Of a DNA stretch of 38,292 bases, positions 16,425 through 24,800 are shown in pieces. The position numbers and the translations under genes are program-made. Location: positions 1 to 38,292 of the IMG/VR virus record IMGVR_UViG_3300025426_000065; one strand, written 5' to 3'. The notes beneath the pieces are model-generated. The model saw only the letters and a program-made list of their open reading frames with translations. It made no database searches and was not told the DNA's origin. Each line of letters starts with the position of its first letter. The stretch's first letter is position 1. This DNA comes from a virus.

Positions 16425-19318
16425 CTTTCTATTGCGTGAAAAGCATAATCGTGACCGTTGGTTTCAATTATCTCTTCTTCATTACTTATTGTACTTTTCT
16501 CTTGAAGAGAAACAACTTTTCTATTATGTTCAACCCAATATTGGTCAGCAAGTTCTAAACTGTTTTCAACATACATAAAGAACGGATCACGGCCCACACG
16601 ATTCCAAAATAAAACTTCACTATCAGCAAGAGTCATTACTTCGTCAAATTTATCTTGACCACTCTCTTTTAATGGAAAACCATTCACTAATTGACATTGA
16701 TTTTTAGTAAAATATTGTCTTTCTTGAGGATTTTCTACTAATATGCCATCTCTTATTTCAGGTTTGAATGCACATAATAAAGGTTCAATACGCTTATTAA
16801 AATTATTCAAATAACGAGCAACATTGTAATCACCTTTTAAATCAGGATTATCATTTATGTCTTTTTCAGAAATCATATAACAATTCACCTCGATGTAATT
16901 CATTGGCATCGGTTTACCATAAGCTATGTAATAATCTTCTTGTTGTTTTTTAGTCGCTTTGGTAATTTTTTGAACATCCCCTGAAGATTTTTTAACTCCA
17001 TTATTAACATAATAGATAGTGTCACCTAAACCTGCAGGATAATCATTTTGAATTATTAGTTCCATATGCGCTTGACGAGACATTAATGAACCTGACTTTG
17101 TGGTTTTTTTTATGTGCTTTTTATAATCTTCAACTGATTGTTTTACACGTGCCTTGTTTGCTATTTTTGCTAATGGAATTTCTTTATTGTAAATTTTTTC
17201 TACATATGAATAATAAAGTTCAACAAAAGAATGTCCATCACCATTTAACAAATATTTTAAACCCTCATCCAAAAATTCAACAATGTATGTTTGTAATTTT
17301 TTTGATTTAATTGTATTACCTGTAAGCTTTATTTTTTCCTTTCCTTTCTTAATCATTTTAATGATGTAATTCTTTCTGGAAACATTTATACAAGCAGGTG
17401 CAATATAATCGATATCCAAGCCCATCTCATTTCTCATAAAGATATCATTGAACTCAGCTGTATCAGCTTCAATGCCTTTATATTCTTTACCACTTTCTGT
17501 TAATTCATTCGATCCCTTACCAATGTAAATATGAGTATCAATATCTTCGGGAGTTTCAAAATTCACACCATCCGTATCCATAACCAAAGGTTTATAACCT
17601 TTCTTCATAAAAAACATAATCATCATACGGAGACATTGCCTACCCACACAAGTAATAGTTTCACCCATATTCATATCACCCCAAGGAAATACGTGAGGAG
17701 CTGACAAACTTCCGAAATAAGCGTTGATGAAAATCTTGATTGGTAATTGTTTACGATCATACATTTCAGCCTCCACAGGGTTACTGTTTTTTAGTTCTCC
17801 TGCAAGTCTTTTATATTTAATACGAATATTACGGAAATATTTTAACATTGATTTTTGTACACCCATCACATCACACTCAGGAAATACATCGTAAACTAAC
17901 TGTATAGATGGATAAAGAGACGCATAGTCAAACTTAACAATGTTCTTCGAGTAACCAACGTTTAATAATCTTGATAAACCACCAGTGATTGCACGTTTTT
18001 CATCTTTAGCGGGAATTGCTAAATTATTTTCATAAGACCAAGCTAACATTATAATTTTCCATAATGTAGCCGTACCCATTGTTGCAACTCTTTCGTATGT
18101 TGTTGGTACCAATTTAGAAAGTAAGAAAGTAGATTGCGAGAAACTATCATCAACGACCATAGTTTCTGTTAAGTCATCATCAAGATATTGCTCAACAATT
18201 TTTCTACCAGGCCATATTTCAAATTTACCAGGAAATTTATCTAAAAGACCTTCTGTTCCCACATCACCTATTTTTTTGTACTTTCCTGTCTTTGGATTGA
18301 CATAATAGCTCTCATTATCGAGATAAATCTTAGATATTTTCCCACCATCGACATAAACACGATTAGGTTTTTCTTTTTCTAAGTACTGTGTTATATACTT
18401 TAATCCCCAAGATTTAATCTCTGAGTTTATTGCTTGAGCTCTTCTAACAGAATGTGCAATATCAATTAAATTAAAACCCCAAATAACGTGTTGTGTGTAT
18501 GGTTCAACCTCATTTGCCAATTTCAACATTGCCTCTTTTTCTTTCATACCTTGTAGATTGAATATTTGAGTTAATGCTGTAACATCTACACCTAATATCT
18601 TCGCACGTTTAAGAATAAATGGCCAGTCAAAAAAGGCCGAGTTATAGCCACCTATAATTGTAGGTTTTAATTCTCTAATATATTTAAAAAACTCTTCAAT
18701 ACATTTTTTTTCACCATCCTCACCAAATGCAGGAATTGTTTTTTGCAGACCTTTGTTATCCTTAATTCCTATTAAAATTATAGAACAAGTTTCAGGATCC
18801 AAACCTGTCGTTTCAATATCGAATACAAATCTATGAACACCACCATAATCTTCAATACCTTTGAATAATCTTTTCTTTTTTTGAATCAAATATTGTTCAA
18901 CAGGATTCAATACAGTGAAATATTGTTTGAAATTTTCATTCCAAGGGTCTATACCTCCATATCTGAAAAAATTAATTAAATCAGTATATGTTTTAAGACT
19001 TCTAACCAAGTATTTCATACCTGCTTCTAATCTTTCGTTTCCTTGTGTTTCTAATTTATCAATAATGATTCCGTGCTCTACCATTTTCTTTTTTTGTAGA
19101 GACTTTGATTCTTTATAAAACCCTAAACCTGTTAAATCACCAACCCAAAGAAATGGGGTGAATGTATCTTGTTTAATGATTTTACCCTTATCAGGGTCTT
19201 GAATAATTTTGGAAATTATATTTGTGGGATAATCGTACTCGACTCCGACGATGTATTTTTCATCGTCTCCACCATTGAGGAATTGTTCAATAACCTCTTG
19301 AGAGATAACCTCTTGCAT
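16421..19318 (-). CDS. Family B DNA polymerase with 3'-5' exonuclease (T4 gp43-like)
   Basis: 965 residues (T4 gp43 is 898). Exonuclease motifs: Exo I FDIETTG (D167, E169), Exo II YNSAFFD (225-231), Exo III YLDDD (378-382). Polymerase motifs: A FDYASLYPS (463-471), B with K528, N532, Y534 and G536 (KIFINAYFG), C MDTDG (580-584). All catalytic Asp residues are present, so both activities should work. It replicates the phage genome. The start MQEVISQEVIEQF is the first ATG; the downstream neighbour on the same strand is a nuclease-fold gene located upstream in transcription. It converges with the neck gene without room for a terminator. Confidence 0.95.
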   Translation of the reverse strand: MQEVISQEVIEQFLNGGDDEKYIVGVEYDYPTNIISKIIQDPDKGKIIKQDTFTPFLWVGDLTGLGFYKESKSLQKKKMVEHGIIIDKLETQGNERLEAGMKYLVRSLKTYTDLINFFRYGGIDPWNENFKQYFTVLNPVEQYLIQKKKRLFKGIEDYGGVHRFVFDIETTGLDPETCSIILIGIKDNKGLQKTIPAFGEDGEKKCIEEFFKYIRELKPTIIGGYNSAFFDWPFILKRAKILGVDVTALTQIFNLQGMKEKEAMLKLANEVEPYTQHVIWGFNLIDIAHSVRRAQAINSEIKSWGLKYITQYLEKEKPNRVYVDGGKISKIYLDNESYYVNPKTGKYKKIGDVGTEGLLDKFPGKFEIWPGRKIVEQYLDDDLTETMVVDDSFSQSTFLLSKLVPTTYERVATMGTATLWKIIMLAWSYENNLAIPAKDEKRAITGGLSRLLNVGYSKNIVKFDYASLYPSIQLVYDVFPECDVMGVQKSMLKYFRNIRIKYKRLAGELKNSNPVEAEMYDRKQLPIKIFINAYFGSLSAPHVFPWGDMNMGETITCVGRQCLRMMIMFFMKKGYKPLVMDTDGVNFETPEDIDTHIYIGKGSNELTESGKEYKGIEADTAEFNDIFMRNEMGLDIDYIAPACINVSRKNYIIKMIKKGKEKIKLTGNTIKSKKLQTYIVEFLDEGLKYLLNGDGHSFVELYYSYVEKIYNKEIPLAKIANKARVKQSVEDYKKHIKKTTKSGSLMSRQAHMELIIQNDYPAGLGDTIYYVNNGVKKSSGDVQKITKATKKQQEDYYIAYGKPMPMNYIEVNCYMISEKDINDNPDLKGDYNVARYLNNFNKRIEPLLCAFKPEIRDGILVENPQERQYFTKNQCQLVNGFPLKESGQDKFDEVMTLADSEVLFWNRVGRDPFFMYVENSLELADQYWVEHNRKVVSLQEKSTISNEEEIIETNGHDYAFHAIES

Positions 19319-19416
19319 ATTTTATTTTATTTAATGTGACGTATTAGCTTGCGATTAAATCACAATTTGCCTTGTTTACAATATTAAATATACAAAAACA
19401 AAAGGGTAAAAAAAAA

Positions 19417-19803
19417 TTATAAAGAAATATTATTTGCCACCTCAACAATTTTTACAAAATCATCATATGCTAAAATAAAAACTTCTACATTAAACTGTTC
19501 TTCTAAAAATTTTATATGTTCTAAAACAGGTTTTGGAAAATCTTTATATAATCCTCTTATTATATAAAACTTATCCATTTTGTGTTTTCTATAATATTTG
19601 AAAATTTTTTGAGGAAGTTTATCGATAACACTACCACTACTATTTTGATTAGTACAATCGGCGTAAATCTTTTTACTTACAGTTTCAATTATAAAATCAA
19701 TATCACTGTTACCGCCTGATTTGAATGTGTAGTTATATTCTTTAAGAAAGTTAGAAAGTTTTTTTTCTAATTTGGCTCCGCTTACATTAATAGGATTTGT
19801 CAT
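19417..19803 (-). CDS. PD-(D/E)XK-fold nuclease-like protein
   Basis: 128 residues. The sequence SGGNSDIDFIIE (D34, D36), then IYADCTNQ (D49-C50-T51) and GSVIDKLPQKIFKYY (57-71), follows the layout of PD-(D/E)XK restriction- and homing-type nucleases, in which an acidic residue is followed by (D/E)xK and a conserved Q/GS..DKLP segment. Here the expected Lys of (D/E)xK is Thr51, so it may be inactive or use another Lys. It sits just upstream of the DNA polymerase gene. Function is not certain: a selfish endonuclease, a recombination nuclease, or a non-catalytic relative. Confidence 0.5.
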   Translation of the reverse strand: MTNPINVSGAKLEKKLSNFLKEYNYTFKSGGNSDIDFIIETVSKKIYADCTNQNSSGSVIDKLPQKIFKYYRKHKMDKFYIIRGLYKDFPKPVLEHIKFLEEQFNVEVFILAYDDFVKIVEVANNISL

Positions 19804-19825
19804 TTAAAATTCAATAATATTAAAT

Positions 19826-19833
19826 TATAAATA
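19826..19833 (-). promoter_or_regulatory. Candidate late promoter element TATTTATA
   Basis: Reads TTTTATTTATAATTT on the minus strand, 22 nt before ATG 19803. Confidence 0.35.
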
Positions 19834-19844
19834 AAATTTTTGAA

Positions 19845-20213
19845 TTAGAAAATATTAATGTATAATTTTTCTCTAACCGGCAATATTAAAGTACCTGTTG
19901 AATTTAAATTTGTGTCTCTAAAATATATTGTTATTTTACCTTCATATTTACCCACGCGACGTGTTTGCTCACAATTGAAATTATAAACAATATAATAACT
20001 TGTTGTTGTTTGATTATATAATTCTGTCTTAGTAGTTATATAACAAGAAGCATCTAATATGAATGGTTCATTTGTAGTTGAATCTGACATTTCGAATCTG
20101 ATAACAGCATTCTCTAATTGATCGTTAAATGATGACATATCATTTTTACCATCATCTATAAGTTGTAATTTTAAAATTGGTGTGGTTGAACCTTGTCTGA
20201 TAAAAAATTCCAT
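19845..20213 (-). CDS. BppU_N-like baseplate/fibre attachment protein
   Basis: 122 residues. The pattern FFIRQGSTTPILKLQLIDDG at the start, NAVIRFEMSD in the middle, and a closing VGKYEGKITIYFRD followed by REKLYINIF fits the N-terminal domain of baseplate upper proteins (BppU_N/DUF2479), a beta-sandwich that anchors receptor-binding proteins. Here it stands alone instead of being fused to a fibre. Last gene of the adhesion cluster, with its own terminator and promoter element upstream. A truncated copy of its first 16 codons occurs at 21729-21788. Confidence 0.6.
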   Translation of the reverse strand: MEFFIRQGSTTPILKLQLIDDGKNDMSSFNDQLENAVIRFEMSDSTTNEPFILDASCYITTKTELYNQTTTSYYIVYNFNCEQTRRVGKYEGKITIYFRDTNLNSTGTLILPVREKLYINIF

Positions 20214-20217
20214 ATGT

Positions 20218-20225
20218 TATAAATA
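20218..20225 (-). promoter_or_regulatory. Candidate late promoter element TATTTATA
   Basis: 4 nt before ATG 20213. It overlaps the T tract of the preceding terminator, so termination and restart happen on the same few bases. Confidence 0.5.
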
Positions 20226-20254
20226 TAAAAAAAAGGAGATTTTTACATCTCCTT
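20223..20254 (-). terminator. Rho-independent terminator after fibre gene
   Basis: In the minus-strand RNA, stem AAGGAGAU/AUCUCCUU (8 bp) with a 6-nt loop, followed by eight U. It lies 8 nt after the fibre stop. Confidence 0.85.
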
Positions 20255-20261
20255 CTGTATT

Positions 20262-21284
20262 TTAATATAATTGAACAATTCCTCGATATGTGAACGTTCC
20301 TGTGTCTGTAACTTTTAATTGCGCATAACTACCACTGAATGCAACGGTAAATGTCGGATTTGGTGCACCTGCACCTGAAGTTACTTTAGAATCACCACCA
20401 ATAGTTGAATTAATGGAACCACCCCCTTGAGCAACAATATAATTACTATACGCCGTCACCTTATTTGTACTATCTTCAACAGCTGCAAACGCGTAGGTCG
20501 CCGCTTGATAAGATGATGTCAAAAATTGATGAATCACATAATTATTTGGATTTGTAATTGATGTTGCTAAAATATTTGTTTGTGCGGTTGAATCCATAAT
20601 CAAGGAACCGCTATTGATTGTTAATGAACCTGTGATTAATGCTGAACCAGTAACATTTAAAGAACCTGTTATTGTTTGTCCTGAAATAAACACGTTTGAA
20701 CCGGTTATCGCAAATGAACCTGTATCTAAATCTGTTAGTATTTTATGTGTATTAATAAAACCGCTACCTGTAATGTTCAAACTACCTGTCAATTGTGTGT
20801 TACCAACTTGATTTAATGTACCATCGTGTTTATAAGCTCCGCTAATATAAGAAAACGAACCTGTCTGAGCCAAAAATGATGCTGAACCAACTAATTGCAT
20901 ATTACCTGCAGAAACCAATAACGCACCACTCACATTTGATAATGTAGTGTTCGGTTGACCAGGGATACCCGCGATATTGATAGACCCCGACGATACAAAT
21001 ATATCTGCAAATGGTCTATCTAACGTACCAAGAGTGGCACCTCTTGCTGTATTAGGTACAATATTACCACCAAGGGTAGTTGTACCTGAAATAACAAGAT
21101 TACCATCTATTTCTATATTGTTATTTGTAGTCCAACCCGTGCTTGTTTGATGAAAAATTGAACCTGTAAGGAGATTACCCACACTAATTTGACTTGTAAC
21201 ACCTGAACTTACTATAGGTAATACGTCAGTAGATAAAGGGGTTGTTATTGAGGGTAAGGCCGATATTCGTTGATCAGTTGCCAT
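20262..21284 (-). CDS. Repeat-rich tail fibre protein
   Basis: 340 residues. The central part is built from short repeats of the type (I/L)TGSLNITGS and SGSINIAG, turning at GS every few residues, which suggests a triple-stranded beta-helix or fibrous shaft. The N-terminus ATDQRISALPSITTPLSTDV is the usual start of such fibres. The C-terminal 80 residues (GGGSINSTIGGDSKVTSGAG, then GTFTYRGIVQLY) are probably the tip or trimerisation domain. The start overlaps the upstream stop by 1 nt (TAATG), so the two are translationally coupled. Role: host binding or fibre shaft. Confidence 0.7.
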   Translation of the reverse strand: MATDQRISALPSITTPLSTDVLPIVSSGVTSQISVGNLLTGSIFHQTSTGWTTNNNIEIDGNLVISGTTTLGGNIVPNTARGATLGTLDRPFADIFVSSGSINIAGIPGQPNTTLSNVSGALLVSAGNMQLVGSASFLAQTGSFSYISGAYKHDGTLNQVGNTQLTGSLNITGSGFINTHKILTDLDTGSFAITGSNVFISGQTITGSLNVTGSALITGSLTINSGSLIMDSTAQTNILATSITNPNNYVIHQFLTSSYQAATYAFAAVEDSTNKVTAYSNYIVAQGGGSINSTIGGDSKVTSGAGAPNPTFTVAFSGSYAQLKVTDTGTFTYRGIVQLY

Positions 21285-21709
21285 TATATTTTAATTTTAT
21301 TATTTGATTCTTGTAATAAATAACTACCATCTTCATTGAGAAGAAAAATAGTAGACCAATTATTCCAAAATCCATTATTTGTTAAGTATGTTGATGCGTC
21401 ATTTCCCGATGTAAAGATTTGTCCTGCAGCTTTATTAGCAAAATATAAAAAAGAACTCTCATCAAAATTTTTAGATCTGTAGAAATCCACTGATGCTGTC
21501 AAACCAGAAACTTGTGTAGTTGTAGAGTTATCAGGAACGCTTTTTGCAATTACATAACCCGTTGATTCATCAGGTCCCATCCACCATTTAACTCCACCAT
21601 AATCCAAATCATATCTTTCATTTGAATTGGAAATTGCTAAGTGTCCAACTTCCTCTGTATCAGGTATTGTTGAACCAGTGTTATAAGCGAAAAGCCTTGT
21701 TGTAGCCAT
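21284..21709 (-). CDS. Small fibre/adhesion-module protein
   Basis: 141 residues. Reads MATTRLFAYNTGSTIPDTEE and then YGGVKWWMGPDESTGYVIAK, a segment I associate with tail-fibre-linked proteins in related phages. Then two short repeats of S/T-rich sequence and FTSGNDASTYLTNNGFWNNW. No enzymatic motif. Coupled by a TAATG overlap to the repeat-rich fibre gene downstream; two TATTTATA elements lie 4 and 20 nt before the start. Likely a fibre tip or connector. Confidence 0.6.
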   Translation of the reverse strand: MATTRLFAYNTGSTIPDTEEVGHLAISNSNERYDLDYGGVKWWMGPDESTGYVIAKSVPDNSTTTQVSGLTASVDFYRSKNFDESSFLYFANKAAGQIFTSGNDASTYLTNNGFWNNWSTIFLLNEDGSYLLQESNNKIKI

Positions 21710-21713
21710 ATAT

Positions 21714-21721
21714 CATAAATA
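21714..21721 (-). promoter_or_regulatory. Candidate late promoter element TATTTATG
   Basis: 4 nt before ATG 21709, in the context AAGATATTTATGATATATGG. Confidence 0.5.
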
Positions 21722-21728
21722 TCTTCAT

Positions 21729-21788
21729 TTATAAATATCTTAATTTTAAAATTGGTGTGGTTGAACCTTGTCTAATGAAAAATTCCAT
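21729..21788 (-). pseudogene. Truncated copy of the BppU_N-like gene 5' end
   Basis: From ATG 21788 the frame reads MEFFIRQGSTTPILKLRYL and then TAA at 21729. The first 16 codons match the gene starting at 20213 exactly in protein and with only two silent differences in DNA; after codon 16 the match stops abruptly. A promoter element 4 nt upstream resembles the one at the parent gene. Probably a remnant of duplication or recombination in the adhesion module. Confidence 0.75.
21730..21737 (-). promoter_or_regulatory. Second TATTTATA element before 21709
   Basis: 20 nt before ATG 21709, overlapping the end of the truncated copy; with 21714-21721 it forms a tandem pair of AAGATATTTAT units. Confidence 0.4.
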
Positions 21789-21792
21789 AATT

Positions 21793-21800
21793 TATAAATA
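21793..21800 (-). promoter_or_regulatory. TATTTATA element before the truncated copy
   Basis: Reads AACTATTTATAAATTATGG, 4 nt before ATG 21788. Confidence 0.4.
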
Positions 21801-21808
21801 GTTTTATT

Positions 21809-24800
21809 TTAACAAGGTGTATTATTAATTGTTATTGTTATTGGTCCGCTACAAGTTCCGTATATATCTATTCTACTTGTTTGACTTCCACCGCCACCTG
21901 TGGTACAATATGTGTTACCAAGTGAATCCGTAACATGTACATAAACACCTGTATTAAATGGATATGTAAAATAAATGTAGAAAGGTTCTGTCGAATTATT
22001 ACTAAAATAATAACTATATCTTCCCGAACCTCCATTTACAATACCTGAATATGTATTTCCACTCACATGTGTTGTGATATTTTGTCCAAGATAACTCATT
22101 CCTTGTATAACTTGTGAAGTGTTATTTATTATATCAAAATTAATTGTATAACAAACGAATGTAGGAGTTGGTGTTGGTGTCGGCATTGTTTGTGTTGGCG
22201 TTGGTGTCACACTATGTGTTGGTGTGTTTGTCACACTTACAGTTGGTGTAGCAGTCATTGTTGAGCTAGGTGTATGTGTTGGTGTATTTGATAATGTAAT
22301 ACTTGGTGTTGGTGTATTAGTATGAGTAGGTGTAACAGTTACTGTAGGTGTTGTAGTTGGTGTAATAACTACCGCACTTGAACTTGGCGTTGGAGTACTT
22401 GTAACACTTACTGTAGGTGTAAAACTATGAGTAGGGGTTATGCTTATAGTTGGTGTAGGAGTTGATGTCACCGCTATAGTTGTTGGGGTCGGAGTTGGTT
22501 CACCACCCTTATCATATACGGAAATAACAATAACATCATTTGCATTAAGAGATAAACCAGTTAGAGATAATGTATCTTGATTCAAAGATATTTCAGAAAT
22601 TGTTACGATATTATTTTTTGTTACAATAACGTCAAATAAATTACCGCTACTATTATCGAATAAAATATTTATCACATCACTACCAGTACCTGTTACGGAA
22701 GGGTGTGAATATAAACCACCATAGTTATTAGCATTAAGAGGGAATGCATTGAAATCTAATACTTGAGTAGCGCCACTAATCGTTAATCCGGTTACTACTA
22801 TACCACTTGCATTTGTATCATTATGAATAAGTATTGTAGGATTTGGTGGATAAACAAAATATCCATTATATGTTAAAGTATTAAATTCAAATTTACCCAT
22901 TTCTTGGAATGGAACACAATTTTGAGTAAATAAATTCATTGTAGTTCCTGTTGATTCCACAAAAAATGTGTCTGTGGCACTTGTATTAATAAAAGTATAA
23001 CCATCAGCTTCAGGTGTACCTCCTTTCCACAACGTTGCCTTCAAAAAAACAGGATTAACACCTACTTGACTATAAAAAGTTGAAGTAAAAGTTATTTCTA
23101 TATTATGAGAACTAGGATTTTGAATTTTGAACTGATTCAAATCAAATAAAACCGCTTCTGCGCCTGTACCGTGATTATCACCACCATAAATCAAATAAGG
23201 CGTTCCTGTATATGGGTAAGTATCCATACTTGGACCTGCGCAAGTACCCACGTAATCATAATAATTACCGCCTGTTACTTGAACAGCATTGGAGTCCCCA
23301 CTATTACTTAACATTATAGATGGGTTGGAAATATATGTTATTGTATCAGTGTCTAAACCGTCAGTAAAAAAATATTCAACGACCATATAATCAAAATCGA
23401 ACGTAAAACCTGACGAAGGAATTGAACCAAAACCTGTTGGTGTTGGTGTAGTTGTAGGTGTTGGTGTCATCCCTAAAGTTGCAGTTGGCGTTGGTGTCGC
23501 TGATACACCTAATGTTGAAGTAGGTGTAGGTGTATGACTAATTGTTGGGGTTGGAGTATTTGTGTGTGTTGACGTAACTGTTATAGTAGGCGTCGGTGTA
23601 ACGGTACTTGAAACACTTACTGTAGGTGTTATAGTGTTTGTAGGCGTTGCAGTCGGCGTTAAACCTTGAGTTACCGACGGCGTAGGTGTAATTGTAGATG
23701 TAGGTGTATTAGTAGGTGTACTCGTTGGAGTCGCTGTTGGTGTTTCAGTTGGTAAAGGAGTATAAGTAAAACTTACAAAAACAGGTAATCCTGTTCTGAA
23801 ATTACTTACACTACCACTTGTTAAATTTAAATCAGGAGCATAAAATGTAACATAGGTAACTCCCGATTCAGAAACTATGTCTACTCCTGATGGATCACCA
23901 CTATATGTAACACTTATACTATCTTGACAAAATGTAACAAAATATATAGTATTTTCTAAGTTATTGAAATATGTTTCTTGATTAGTTCCATAAGCATCAA
24001 TCATTCCAAATAAACAAGTATCAAATGAATTTGGATCATAAGTGACATCACCTGAAATATCAAGAAAAACTATTGAATTATTTGTATCTGATGGTTGAGT
24101 AATAGGTGTTGATAATAAATTATATCTTATTCCTGTACAAGAACCAACTACATTTGTTGTAGTAGGTGTTGGAGTTGCTGTAGGCGTTAAACCTGGTGTA
24201 ACCGTATGAGTAGGAGTTATACTTGGAGTAATCGTCACAGTTGGTGTTGGAGTTGGAGTTAATGTCGATGTTGCCGTAGGTGTTAATCCCGGAGTTACTG
24301 TCACAGTTGGTGTAACAGTAGGTGTAGGTGTATTAGTCGGAGTTGCTGATATGTCGATAGAACGTAAAAGATTAAAATCCTCAACGCAAGGTCCACCACA
24401 TCCATATATATTAAAATTTGGCATTATCTCTGTAATATATTTATGATAAATATGAACATAATCTAAAGGTTGTTCATAATATTGTATTTGTTTTATGTTG
24501 AAACAACAAGTTCCTTCGTGAACTCCTCCCATTAAACTTGGACCACCTCCCCAAGATTGAACAAATGGTTGATATCCTCTTGTAGAAGGCACAATTTCAA
24601 TCCAATTTTGTTTTTTGTAGATTGGGTTTCCATTTAAATAAATTTTTAATTCACCCATTCTATCTTGTAAACCATTCCACCACTTTAAATCTAAATTTTC
24701 TATTAATTCATATTTTTCAGTTTGTCCTGAAATAATTGCGTTAGGATCGTTGATTAAAGTTTTACCTGAAATCATATCGTTCCAACCCCCTCTGTTATTT

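Noticed and set aside
22160-24347. Dense short repeats resembling a CRISPR or satellite
   Set aside because: Unit is about 6 bp with no spacers, and it codes for Thr/Pro linkers in a long open frame.
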